Shown here: positions 59,901-64,000 of the stretch, one piece after another
How the letters are laid out: the number at the start of each line of letters is the position of its first letter
Position numbering within the stretch: the first letter of the stretch is position 1
Assembly (NCBI GenBank): GCA_022510405.1
Contig: JAFLTP010000009.1
Span: 1-64,000, forward strand
Direction: 5' to 3'
From: Muribaculaceae bacterium
GTDB lineage: Bacteria; Bacteroidota; Bacteroidia; Bacteroidales; Muribaculaceae
Length of the DNA stretch: 64,000 bases
Made by a program: the position numbers and the translations under genes
The notes under the pieces: model-generated
What the model was told of the DNA's origin: nothing
What the model saw: the letters and a program-made list of their open reading frames with translations, nothing else
Databases searched by the model: none

Positions 59901-62900
59901 CAATAGAATATTCCGGTTTGCAGGTTGCACTCCGTTATGCCGAAGAAATTAAGGGAAGCAAAGCAGAGGAGAAAGACCTTAGGGAAAGTCTCAAACAAGC
60001 CAAAGAGGATAAGGACGCAGGCCAAATGACCGAGGCAGCCTACAAACAATATGTGGAGGCTACCGAGGACGCTATAAGACAAAATAAGATAGAGAGAGCC
60101 GAGGCTTATGAGAGTCTTATTGAGGCTATGAGTGATGTGTTGGGAGAAAGCATTCGGAAAAGTAAAAAGTGGAAAGATGAAAGTATAAAGAGGGTAAAAG
60201 CCATTCAACATAATGCCAACTCCGATATGGAGGGGAGACCGACTGATGAACATCATAAGAACGACAGGGTTCAAAAGTTATCCAACAATAGCGGAGTACG
60301 CTTTTTATTGGCCCCATTAGGCACATTCGACCAAATGTTAAGAATGTTTGGAAAGAAGAATGCACGAGGAGAGGGTTATCTATGGAACAGGTATATGCGT
60401 GGTTGGGTAGATGCAACTGAAAAGGAATATACCGGATATAGGGACGCATTGAATGTGCTGGACGAGAAGGCGAGAGAGATATTTGATATAGCTAACTTAG
60501 CTTCTATAGCCAACATAGGGGGATTGCCGAGATTTAAGGTAAAAAGTTTCGGGGACTTGTTTACAGTTGACCGTAAATTGCCGAAGATGAGTGTAAGTTT
60601 CTGGGACGGAGGCGAAATGAAAGAACACGAATTAACACAGGGAAATCTTCTATATATCTATATGGCCGATAAAATGGCAGACGGACGTATGAAACTGCGG
60701 AGAATGGGTATCACCGAAGAAGATATAGAGGATATAAAGAACTTCCTTGACCCACGTTTCATTGAACTTGCAGATTGGATGCAGGACGAATTCTTAACCA
60801 ATAAGCGTAACGAATATAATGAGGTCCACAAACGTATGTTCGGGGCAAGTATGGCGGCAATAGAGAATTATTTCCCATTGAAGATACTTGCCAATGCACG
60901 ACTTGAAAATGTTGATGTGGCAGACGATACCACAGACCCGGCATTACCTGCTACAACTACAGGAAGCATCATCAAGAGGAGGAGGAACAATCTTGCCCTT
61001 GATGTTACCGGAGCCAACGCATTCTCTGTAATCCTCGACCACTTACAACAAATGGAAAGGTGGGCGGCATTCGCAGAGTTTAATCGAGACCTCAATACGT
61101 TACTCTCTTATAAGAGGTTCCGAAACCAAGTAATAAACATGAGTAGCGCATACGGTGCAGGCAAAACACTATGGAATAACTTTAGGAACGTGTGCAGTAT
61201 GGCGGCCGGAGCCTACAGGCCACCGATAGCGGCACTTGACAAAGCGGCTGTTAATATCGCCAAAGGTGTAACAGCGGCAAAGGTAAGTTTCAGAGTGTTT
61301 ACAGCATTAAAGCAGTTCCTCTCTATGCCTGCTTATGTGAGCGACAGTAACCCAATGTATCTTGCCAAAGATATTGTCAATCCTGTGGGAGCATGGAAAT
61401 GGAGCATGGAAAACTTGCCAATCTTCGAGAAACGATGGAAAAGCAGGATGGCAGGCGACCCACGACTTATGAAGAGCGACATGGATTGGAAAGCATGGAG
61501 AAGCAACATTGTGCAGATAGCAAGCCGCATAGGTATGAGTCCTAATGCCTTTGTAGATGCACTTACAGTAAGTATAGGAGCTCATGCCATGTATCAGACC
61601 AAATTGGCAAAATATCTACGTCAAGGTTATGAACGAAGTGCGGCAGAGAAAAGAGCCAAGCAGGATGCCACTATCCTATTCAATCAAACCCAGCAGAGTA
61701 GCGAGGGAGCATTCTTAAGCACGATGCAGGTAGACCGCAGTTGGTTGAGCGTATTGTTTACAGTATTCCGCAATTCTTCGATGAGTTACACGCGTCAACT
61801 CTATGATGCAATAAGAAATCTTAAAGGCAGGGTAAGCGGTGATAAAGAATTGAGTACAGAATTCATGGCGAAACAATTACTTCGAGCGCAGAAACCGGAA
61901 GAAGAGGGTAATTGGAGCGATGAAGATTGGACAAATGCAAGAAAGCATGCCGGAGAGGAATATCGCAGCACCATATTACGAGACCTTGTCAAAGTGGGTA
62001 TATTCGGCTATGTGCTTCAAATGGCATGGAATTTAGGTGCATATCTCCCCTATCTGATACTCGGAGAAGATGAGGATGAAAAGAATAAGATGTGGGAGGA
62101 TGTAATGAACCATAGTTTCTTTGGAGGCATAGAGGGATTTACCGGAGGAGACGTAATGAGTTCAGCCGGGGAAATGGCATTAAGCGGAGAAGCCAATTGG
62201 AGTTATCTTGTAAAGGATATGCCGTTGGCAAGCGACTTAAGTGCGATATTTAAGAAGATGCCGAAAGACCAAGCCTCAGCCATGAATGATGTTGTTAACC
62301 TTTTGGTTCAATCCGGTATAGGTGTTAATCCACAATCATTGACGGATGCAGTTGTGGCGATAATTGACGCATGCGGTGAGGACGCACAGAGCCAAAGAGA
62401 ATGTGCATTGCTTATTGCAAGAGTTATCAACTGCCCTCCGAGTCAGACAGACAAAATCTATTTCGATGAATTGGGATTAACCGGAACAGAGGCCAGCAAA
62501 ATGACTCCAACGGAAATTGCCGAAAGATATGCCGACTATAAAATGTTGAGAGAGGCACCATTAACAGGTTGGACGAGAGATGATGAAAGTGAAAAGAGTA
62601 GAGTTGAAAGTTTAAAGAAAAGGGCTCTTAAAGCGGCCAATGAGAAGATAACCGGGCGAATGGCAACGGAAGAAACAAAACGTCTCTTAGAAGAATATGA
62701 TGAAGTGACCAAAAGGGAAACGGAGCTCAATAAACTCAAAAAGACCGACCGAGAGGCATATAAGCAAGGCCGGAAAGAATTGAGGGAAAATGCCGACCTG
62801 CGGACACATAACCGGGTGAAACGCTATAAGCGCGACATGAAAGAATTGACCGATGAGTATTTGAGGACAAAAGATCTCGGAAGATTGCAGGAGCTTGTGG

Positions 62901-62953
62901 AGCAGATGAATCACACCAGGGATAAGTTGCTTGAAGATGTAGGGAAACAATAA
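44948..62953 (+). CDS. giant phage polyvalent protein (6001 residues): pyrophosphatase-, RNase-, methylase-, helicase- and peptidase-like domains
   Basis: One uninterrupted 18 kb frame. Domain order by residue: two tandem N-terminal motifs (4-31, 36-63); a Pro/Gln/Thr linker; a helical region and a Gly/Ala-rich hydrophobic stretch (about 458-617); coiled coils and acidic linkers; an InPase-like domain (about 1750-1890, YGYIRGTKGVDGDHIDVFL, DEHKVMLGF); a BECR/PBECR-type RNase-like domain (about 1955-2065, NHALKKHGG, YYIEEVRSGRKELAMVTMYK); an N6-adenine methylase-like domain (about 2800-3075; LEGSAGIGN at 2901-2909, NVPF at 2967-2970); an SF2 helicase (about 3600-4235; HEVGTGKT at 3623-3630, DEAH at 3818-3821, QRMGRILRQG); a zincin with HEVVGH at 4593-4598; and an LPD38-like helical C-terminus (about 5300-5850) with a hydrophobic segment. 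Methylase plus helicase recalls P1 DarB, an injected antirestriction protein. Following portal and internal-protein genes, it is probably packaged and injected. Size alone is extreme. Repeats and nested ORFs are listed separately. Confidence 0.9.
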   Translation: MANESTKWLYEQLTSQGYNVGEDLQEFEGLMQSNEESRKWAYDTATKSGLNVGKDIDEFTSLVAPAPAQPQTAPQTTTDQPQTPIAEVQPLQSQVADTTTTPAPTQEVEQTAPAQPTPPPAPKFNEGNVISRDGKNYLFKGYDEQGNAMLQPEGQTNTVVMQPQMLNNATLVSEKAWQPTEKQKIETSYNINKMLNDFNEASKARIEQSKRIAERNTPEGREKEKALKMQRQMSGEGMTYEELAEENKARAERLQGQFIQRMKSNGLDPEKQEDVERQATLDLQQPAYDAVAELWDEAERLHKEDRNKNAKKEWGDYAMMGGGREMRMVTAGSNRHKDTVSHMTRFDIEKMMNKAWDKAGSKISATVYDNLRRSNPEADEAELKAQADEIARQLTDNAVYEYAVKQNTPKSTLEFFGRTVADMNLINSIGRGLARSEAGTTGDLAAYEQAMAEYGKKHKVAQVAGTVVGMAVDPTTWISGGVGSISSKGALNLGSRFMMKEASREAAKRAFGSTLTGRIIAGTAGAAGNLATYEGMKEGERQWMYGGHINPETGENEGYSPMEVLKSTGHGAVMGSVIGPLSPVIGNVADKTVKLTNSTGGKLLVRGGEVAVSTLAEGTIFSIPQWIEGEEDAFDVWTDNMAMMLGFKAQHGIKSVPHVIQSLRPIKPTDGRPLTQAERNHNRMDFMERLRNSLDGNKADLSFTEEERDELRRNGYGELGDLFTNDSKKSNHAVKREKGDNATAIDFQTADSETIHTSPDFEGYSEMEALMSDPKVSEATKAKAYYILTGRMLPMSTIVGYNESTTKDKNGKETTYVESVNADGGVVTSRKFTNRKDAEREMDAIARQAELNSIDIGERYKETEADDMVLNAAINEVSPGADLNTVKRIYQEVKNGGKVSESQRELVEFIDEAIERNKDIANDSRPEAIRNRIKEETGIDVDKALKKSRRERTEEETQALEAYAKELFPERQEPETSATPEQEAAQNIYEETKLLPGRYFDEQAQQPQDPNNPVPPSAGEAKAEMDAIVYRMQEAYQLVDDVFGDEADIYRSQLEDDPFTLVNDPTLTPGQKDAVLNFINSKAALDGVMDGANEAAQNKLEIAKKEIERRTNKGDSNSPSGGMIVPAVMKVDDKPVYIVNGDVSMFPDGSDVDRANSSGTLIILDPADPTGEYKWASVDEIKKVDEPIDPQVQLAEVQRTIEEEQAAIFSGFEETADESTMPGTDAREEGTDGGLVPENADLGTSGDPNVPENVPTESQNVPNGGEIVPNGVENVSPTNEISGETLSKIPIDEATGKPKWHESEPKLTYEALVEKSKGNEDRAKGFASMQLELAKKAVKDAEKIKITSTDDFDEYDRQAEERQKAIDQATAIAQHWERVLAIPEERKAAAEAEEKAIKEAEEAERQALKKADESLAKAYDEVKDVPEALEHLKDLEPKTMDEVAALVLSQNRLMWNDEGNRKGVKSETGFGEGERRKMFSLFAPRSRGGKTLQKLAEDEMQQMCETYGVPYDNQDARNALIDMISSSTTPSDIRKYIERRRADQALEIKESIQRREEEAEEEFYQMNYGMSKADHAAYEEMKQSELADLHQHFDEEEYYGKIADELADIEEIIQKGLEENDKNFNPGEYYGNIADELATQERIDNERRDSEIGGYPVGSLSEDGRERTDGNDVAGGEILPGKETDQPRGFVENEDRQEIFSRDGQESLDKNADVSGNTRGTVGERIAEAEAEVNTQPTEAQKEAGNYKKGHVRIGKFDVTIENPKGSVRSGVDTNGKEWSVTMQHTYGYIRGTKGVDGDHIDVFLKNTADESAVPETKGNTEGKTEKDFGKVLPVEWNGDKVFVIDQYNPDGTFDEHKVMLGFNDKDEAYEAYLSNYEKGWENGRRIDISTTNIEDFEKWIDSSKRKTKPFAEYKTVKNVVNQFQYFTEPLNRLISIAKEKTQSLVKKIISPVSSRLQADLLIRGIDIDNTYKHVIDNYAINHALKKHGGETERKRGQIPLEDKDFEKVEEVVANYDSITIDRNGSKEIIKYQKTYPDGTTYYIEEVRSGRKELAMVTMYKHKNTNLTDENLNEPTSHTPKATSDLTGVSESKGSDNSEDRQIEERKVSATITPTTYTNKKGKTSDISLVKFSRDLTDEEREAAKRLISEPLRAGKKTPKGWYDRNEGGYMMRSEEAAKELVSLIDNPDGTDNYDKISDNQPLSREDLIRAIEPKKEPESKKPANEISIEEVVNGEEPEVAVIADVADIASPGDQPAMPNTLRITDEMKRDEDLLRDILGIGEDEVDGNVHYRLDELTPEQRRKVYAAGVNYSIGYIEQGIVGFEDFARAMSNRLGEKIKPWLKSFYEGVKRMPGYEDIDFTPTDEVDKFDIDSIGKPGDIFQRAETKVEERKVENATKEAEKELIAERNEQRKQEDEQTTTNTKALEAEAKSVGKEADAIINSAKRQEPSAEEINNGINKIDDTLNKINEQLGILGYYESGYPIANIEKRVATDGVKLTQQLALDLNINFEDMPEGKDVIHTNFNDKRGLMDINLPIRNGYEPLQIEIAFKNDGQSYKVSEVSTRLKRGDKLSYVIGYDNRTWLSNPTYKELLDSIKESIDKYLPKAESSKDKPTADESAVPETNAGEEELATGASETKEEISTEEATKQALEALRKYDNKAENKTVKPEATIGSLFNFEEDSTTSKPVNPKEQKDGKRTEIQSGSTYAGRGSERQQPRQDEPLGAGPGDRVKQPQSGRVAGSDTAHTGIDKTGSRRVSGGSEPTELAIEDSNSPKKNTRNFSLKRGEAIAPLGESSRIKANIAAIEKLQELIESGRQATPEEMKILSQYSGWGGLGSAFNERGGYSSYSVAKRLKELLGAEGFQEALKSTRSAFYTPAEVINPLWDLAKALGFKGGKILEGSAGIGNMLALMPRDISEKSDIQVVEIDPTTGGILAQLYPDAQVDIQGFEKTRIPNNSVDLAITNVPFVTGLRVTDDSGDKDLSRRFGNIHDFAMAKNVRKLKPGGLGIFITSAGTLDGSRDFRKWLVNEGSADVIGAFRLNNKTFGGTNVTSDIIVVRKRKNGRPSSAAIDVSETMPVRTAHYSPGRYGESAKDVSMSYNRYFVDHPEHMAGEMQFNFENGETFRATSTGLFPKENKPQEKLLEAWAKDLKDRLDNANKEESELAGETPTTHDQKVDNREREASEAKEGALVLNSEGRLAIVENGEAVELGVNSNKVKGYTKVEVYNDYTAIKSALDDLLTYQTENEGETTELKSKITELNKAYDTFVNKYGHFYKNNQLAWLRNDIDYPSVAALETVKETADKQGNKVTTFGKTDIFSRRVVEKEKSPQPQNVRDGVVTSISLFGELDIDYISKALGKDVEEVKKEIIESGLGFENPEDLNIEVSYQYLSGNVRDKLEIAKASNEGGKYDRNIQALERVKPLDIPAHLIEFSLGSTWLPSRVYDQYIKEKTGLDVTFHPVGGTWVANKPYWTETESNKAGGIYSKVLDKWYTGSDIIEAAMKNKTLEFKTTKKNRDGSTTTLSDPEATAAVGAKVDEYRQDFKDWLKGKLQEDPAFSNEIAEKYNYQFNNYVPLAIPEEFVPQRFPGSVTSMGGVPFALRPHQSRAVIKASTEPVLFAHEVGTGKTFTLITSAMEMRRLGLAQKPMIVVQNATLGQFVESAKQLYPNAKILTLTDKDRTKEGRLGFYAKIKYNDWDMIVVPQSVFDMIPDSPQREAQYISDKIEEKRMVLDRLIESGDGRDPMVRRAQKELEDLENQLVAITESQNKGGESVAKQKKRLTALENAEARAKEMLDRKTDAVENFDDMGIDAILVDEAHEYKHLGFSTAMQRGVKGVDPSYSKKAQGLYLKTQAVRDRKGNRNIVFATGTPISNTAAEVWTFMRYLMPEELMKDYDIYYFDDFVRNFGSLQQMLEFTTSGKFKENNRFAGYTNLPELARLWSSVADIVLTSEAGAVKSKIPSMEEEKAQDIYLPQTQELRSIMKYVKSELQRFEEMTGAEKRQNSHIPLTMYGIANAAAIDPRLVKDGAVDEPNSKTNEAVRQTLRALKDSEKYKGTVAIFSDKYQNQRTGFNLYEDIKKKLVAEGVPEERIAIMKPGMKIEAKQKLFDKVNNGEVRVILGSTQTLGTGVNIQERLFGLIHLDAPNRPMDYWQRMGRILRQGNLFKEWGIPVRVLRFGVEDSLDVTAYQRLKTKGAIADSIMHSKDLLSNAMENRVMEEEEDVFGDTIAQLSGSEYAMLKSQAEKQVRKLEGQKKSWQADQMYVSRQIPRIKDAIEEAQKELEATEKGLQEVKRYFPESSVSEIKIGNTTYSDIEGMSDFFKEYNSGIKEAQNQVRGTAEGNKQTRNLTVKAGGLDFKFTTTIESSTRRGNDGGLFAAATTKMTYSCPELGIEDRHVDQALLRNGVEDIIKNVVTGEAFEKERVKIADNIVNFEKELAVLEPRLGQSFKYEKELADATERLEEYTEKMKAELEAKEAKYADMDKVIKAAEGVHLDEDSETSGEGNKYRLAEGANELNSLTNIKSKEARIEELSQKLNTPIRIINDVDADTERPLSARERRAKGWYDTEKNEVVIVAPNNVNVADVENTIVHEVVGHKGLRAMVGEERIDEFVDEIYNHASDKIKATIDQTTQRMVNAEADRLRVRKSMEREKAGEDVNANYYTDMAQARIEAEAKREKFRREATEEFMSDMAGRIGTSGFEQMSRDEQTLWGRIKAKVQQFLDKFLKRLNIPKGIRLTDKDIAYILYKSWRNLRDKSRTPASQTNSESRDIFEEAKDVAFRNKTGYDADDAKRFRDPDMGLEETITKMKAEAMQANADNLQAKRDAMRAIGGNLNHLRSAMARQREYDITTVKSITDLAKVLLDNNLLDDLSKTETKRILGSIPNALKGIGQRRTPIDKLMDVMVDNQLRLGQKTFSNLVTIKGSRVDARGVEVQGILDPDGQRMAQVVRKSISLPKDDIETRIAEALNRMGSTDQATADEAAIEYSGLQVALRYAEEIKGSKAEEKDLRESLKQAKEDKDAGQMTEAAYKQYVEATEDAIRQNKIERAEAYESLIEAMSDVLGESIRKSKKWKDESIKRVKAIQHNANSDMEGRPTDEHHKNDRVQKLSNNSGVRFLLAPLGTFDQMLRMFGKKNARGEGYLWNRYMRGWVDATEKEYTGYRDALNVLDEKAREIFDIANLASIANIGGLPRFKVKSFGDLFTVDRKLPKMSVSFWDGGEMKEHELTQGNLLYIYMADKMADGRMKLRRMGITEEDIEDIKNFLDPRFIELADWMQDEFLTNKRNEYNEVHKRMFGASMAAIENYFPLKILANARLENVDVADDTTDPALPATTTGSIIKRRRNNLALDVTGANAFSVILDHLQQMERWAAFAEFNRDLNTLLSYKRFRNQVINMSSAYGAGKTLWNNFRNVCSMAAGAYRPPIAALDKAAVNIAKGVTAAKVSFRVFTALKQFLSMPAYVSDSNPMYLAKDIVNPVGAWKWSMENLPIFEKRWKSRMAGDPRLMKSDMDWKAWRSNIVQIASRIGMSPNAFVDALTVSIGAHAMYQTKLAKYLRQGYERSAAEKRAKQDATILFNQTQQSSEGAFLSTMQVDRSWLSVLFTVFRNSSMSYTRQLYDAIRNLKGRVSGDKELSTEFMAKQLLRAQKPEEEGNWSDEDWTNARKHAGEEYRSTILRDLVKVGIFGYVLQMAWNLGAYLPYLILGEDEDEKNKMWEDVMNHSFFGGIEGFTGGDVMSSAGEMALSGEANWSYLVKDMPLASDLSAIFKKMPKDQASAMNDVVNLLVQSGIGVNPQSLTDAVVAIIDACGEDAQSQRECALLIARVINCPPSQTDKIYFDELGLTGTEASKMTPTEIAERYADYKMLREAPLTGWTRDDESEKSRVESLKKRALKAANEKITGRMATEETKRLLEEYDEVTKRETELNKLKKTDREAYKQGRKELRENADLRTHNRVKRYKRDMKELTDEYLRTKDLGRLQELVEQMNHTRDKLLEDVGKQ
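48590..48621 (+). repeat. in-frame palindromic repeat, family 2, copy A (diverged)
   Basis: CGGCAGATGAATCTACCA followed by TGCCTGGGACAGA, with four differences from copy B. It codes for TADESTMPGT in an acidic linker of the giant protein. Confidence 0.7.
49881..50114 (+). CDS. nested +1-frame ORF (77 residues) inside the giant gene
   Basis: This ORF is read one base out of phase with the giant gene. Its product (beginning MKEEIQKLVDTRLEAFRKMD, later SQEDLLRMRTDKKYSVEMGK, ending QATHGEL) is a well-balanced, amphipathic helical protein, and its codons (AAG, GAG, TTG, CGG, ATG, CAG) look native to this phage. In the main frame the same bases give low-complexity sequence rich in Gly, Asp, Glu and Arg. 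That is the opposite of what a random shadow frame gives. It ends about 80 bases before the InPase-like domain. No family is recognised. It is either a true overlapping gene or the remnant of a separate gene absorbed into the giant frame. Confidence 0.5.
   Translation: MKEEIQKLVDTRLEAFRKMDGREQMEMMLQAVRFCREKKLISQEDLLRMRTDKKYSVEMGKRALIRMLTYQATHGEL
50369..50400 (+). repeat. in-frame palindromic repeat, family 2, copy B
   Basis: Perfect palindrome CGGCAGATGAATCTGCCG (8-bp arms, GA centre) followed by TGCCTGAGACAAA. It codes for TADESAVPETK. It interrupts the InPase-like domain 27 bases before a family 1 palindrome. Confidence 0.85.
50428..50452 (+). repeat. family 1 (host-type) palindrome inside the giant coding sequence
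   Basis: GGACTTTGGAAAAGTCC followed by TTCCCGTT. It differs from the host consensus of the 358-490 array at one of 25 positions, and is read in frame as KDFGKVLPV. Confidence 0.85.
52793..52824 (+). repeat. in-frame palindromic repeat, family 2, copy C
   Basis: The palindrome CGGCAGATGAATCTGCCG followed by TTCCTGAGACAAA; 31 of 32 bases equal copy B, 2.4 kb away. It codes for TADESAVPETN in an acidic linker. Confidence 0.85.
53037..53258 (+). CDS. nested +1-frame ORF (73 residues) inside the giant gene
   Basis: A second ORF in the same +1 frame. The product (MARELKYNLAAPTPEEAQRD, then RMNRWERAQGIELSSLSREE, WLEVIQHILVLTRQEAEEYL, ending SQQSWL) is protein-like, helical and acidic. Codons such as CTG, CAG, GAG and AGC look native. 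The main frame over these bases is low-complexity Gly/Ser/Arg/Gln/Pro sequence with no fold. It ends about 60 bases before the methylase-like domain. The ATG follows AGAAAG, a weak possible ribosome-binding site. Family not recognised. Same alternatives as for the nested ORF at 49881. Confidence 0.5.
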   Translation: MARELKYNLAAPTPEEAQRDSNLDRMNRWERAQGIELSSLSREEWLEVIQHILVLTRQEAEEYLEALSQQSWL

Positions 62954-63018
62954 GGTCGAGGTTTCAGCGCGATGGATCAGGATGAAACTCGATGAATCCC
63001 GGGATTAGGGGTTGGAGA

Positions 63019-64000
63019 TTAGAAGGAGGCCTCGGATAGAGGCTTCTTTCTTTTTTGCGGTTTTGGTGATTTTGTTTTTTGGATGATGCGAGGTATCGGC
63101 ATTTCGTGGAAGCAGATATGAAGGCCGATAGCACGGGTCATGAGTATATCGTCGTGTTTCCCTGCCACTGCACCGTAGGAACCGTTCTGCTTACATTCGT
63201 ATTCGAGGAATTCAGCGAGGGCACGTTCGTCACGTTCGGTGTAGAGGTGGTCGCGCACCACTTTGACGAGAGTGGAGATTACCATTGGCTTTGTGGATAT
63301 ATTTGTATGGAATCCATATTTGCGTGGAACTTTCTGCCGGATTTCATCTTCGGATTGGCGACGTGCATAGAGGTTGGGGTAAACATCGGCTATCTGTGAG
63401 AGCACGTAAAGGGATTGGTCGCCGCCTTCAATCTGCCGTTGTTTATCGTGAGTTTCGAGCGTATTTGATTCAATGACGAGCAGTGAGTTATCATAGAATG
63501 CCGCTATCTGGGCCGCCTTCCATGCGATTCGGTCGATATCGTCATGACCTCTCCATTGAGCCACTATGGAGGGCCGGTCGCCATCAATCATATTTATACG
63601 GTCGAAAACGGCGATAACAGACCAGTCGGCCTTGTCGGAACGTCCGCCGATATCGACAACAGTGAGATAACGGTCGGTGATTGTTTCGTTTGTGTTATTG
63701 TTGATGATGATGTTGTTGTCGTTGTTGATGTTATTGATGTTATTGTTGGCTGAATCAGGGAGAGACCAGATCCAGAGGTGGCCTTGGGTGTCGGGGATGA
63801 AACGGAGGTTCTTAAGGGGGTTGTTAGTGTTGTTGGTGGTGTTATTGTTTTTATTGTTGAGGGCGAGAGGGGAAGATTGGATTTCGCCAATAAAGCGAGG
63901 AGGTCGGCAAGCTTTTTTGAATTCCTCGACTTTGTATTTATCGAACACCATTGAGCCGGAGTGTACGAAAGCCTCGACATCGTCGGAGGGATATTCGGCA
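63019..64000 (-). CDS. terminase large subunit, C-terminal nuclease part (cut by window edge)
   Basis: The open frame continues past the Met at 63951 to the window edge; the codons before it read EYPSDDVEAFVHSGSMVFD, the usual TerL junction between ATPase and nuclease domains, so the visible 326 codons are the C-terminal part of a longer gene. The RNase-H-like nuclease that cuts packaged DNA shows acidic residues in VVDIGG, LVIESNTLETH and KHDDILMTRAIGL. Two Asn/Thr-rich insertions (LNNKNNNTTNNTNN and NNNINNINNDNNIIINNNTN) flank a short conserved segment before the first catalytic Asp; they are encoded by runs of AAC/AAT triplets. The C-terminus is Lys-rich. The gene is convergent with the giant gene. 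Confidence 0.9.
   Translation of the reverse strand, partial: AEYPSDDVEAFVHSGSMVFDKYKVEEFKKACRPPRFIGEIQSSPLALNNKNNNTTNNTNNPLKNLRFIPDTQGHLWIWSLPDSANNNINNINNDNNIIINNNTNETITDRYLTVVDIGGRSDKADWSVIAVFDRINMIDGDRPSIVAQWRGHDDIDRIAWKAAQIAAFYDNSLLVIESNTLETHDKQRQIEGGDQSLYVLSQIADVYPNLYARRQSEDEIRQKVPRKYGFHTNISTKPMVISTLVKVVRDHLYTERDERALAEFLEYECKQNGSYGAVAGKHDDILMTRAIGLHICFHEMPIPRIIQKTKSPKPQKRKKPLSEASF
63021..63056 (+). terminator. terminator of the giant-gene transcript, overlapping the TerL 3' end
   Basis: GCCTC (63029-63033) pairs with GAGGC (63038-63042), with an outer AGAAG/CTTCT pair after a small bulge, followed by TTTCTTTTTT. It lies within the last codons of the opposing terminase gene. Confidence 0.55.

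Larger units (their letters stand above)
38198..64000. mobile_element. left part of an integrated podovirus-like prophage
   Basis: From the end of ppdK to the window edge, genes are of phage type: integrase, small-terminase-like, portal, internal virion-like proteins, giant polyvalent protein and large terminase. Codon choice changes at once (AGG, CGG, GAG and TTG become common, whereas the host genes prefer CGT, GAA and CTT). The P22-type portal and gp14-like protein suggest a short-tailed phage. No capsid, tail, lysis or repressor gene is in view and the right end is not reached, so completeness cannot be judged. The exact left attachment site is unknown; candidates are the dyad at 38222-38264 or the 3' end of ppdK. 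Confidence 0.85.

Noticed and set aside
63594..63980. 128-residue minus-strand ORF rich in Thr/Ser/Ile
   Set aside because: It is another frame of the Asn-triplet runs of the terminase gene; the terminase frame has catalytic motifs.

Overview
The window reads as Bacteroidales chromosome, probably a gut Muribaculaceae-like lineage. This is inferred from gene content (pyruvate phosphate dikinase, PorT-type barrel, Cbp1-like lipoprotein, DUF4924, DUF3127, succinate/acetate CoA-transferase), from Bacteroidetes-type promoters (TTTG, about 20 bp, TAnnTTTG) and from the near absence of strong Shine-Dalgarno sites. No tRNA, rRNA or CRISPR array was recognised.

Positions 1-637 hold almost no gene: hairpins and a four-copy palindromic repeat array. 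Positions 638-38197 are ordinary host backbone: rsfS-ftsH; a tripartite RND efflux operon (adaptor, pump, outer-membrane lipoprotein); an LpxA-like acyltransferase with cdsA; a PorT-like barrel and a LysM/receptor-like protein; a CoA-transferase; a YbhN-type membrane protein; enolase; a RecD-like helicase facing an SSB-like DUF3127 protein; a prenyl synthase-tatD-antiporter run; a second antiporter with an AI-2E-type permease; dacB-unknown-rsmI-Cbp1-like; prfC; DUF4924; rlmD; ppdK. Most transcription units end in clear hairpins.

From about 38.2 kb to the right edge lies the left part of a prophage of podovirus type: tyrosine integrase, a hairpin-rich 0.6 kb gap, a small-terminase-like gene (minus), a P22-type portal, a gp14-like internal protein, an unlisted 50-residue ORF, a coiled-coil protein, one 18 kb gene encoding a 6001-residue polyvalent protein, and the large terminase (minus, cut by the window edge). 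Major capsid, tail, lysis and repressor genes are not in view and must lie beyond 64000 if the phage is complete.

The most unusual part is the 6001-residue protein. It strings together a pyrophosphatase-like domain, a BECR-type RNase-like domain, an N6-adenine methylase-like domain, an SF2 helicase, a zincin peptidase and a C-terminal virion-associated region. It follows the portal and internal-protein genes, so it is probably packaged and injected to protect incoming DNA and attack host functions, as P1 DarB is thought to do. Two protein-like ORFs with native-looking codons are nested in the +1 frame inside low-complexity linkers directly before two of its domains. Two families of short palindromic repeats are inserted in frame in the same gene; one of them is nearly identical to the intergenic array at the left end of the host sequence.
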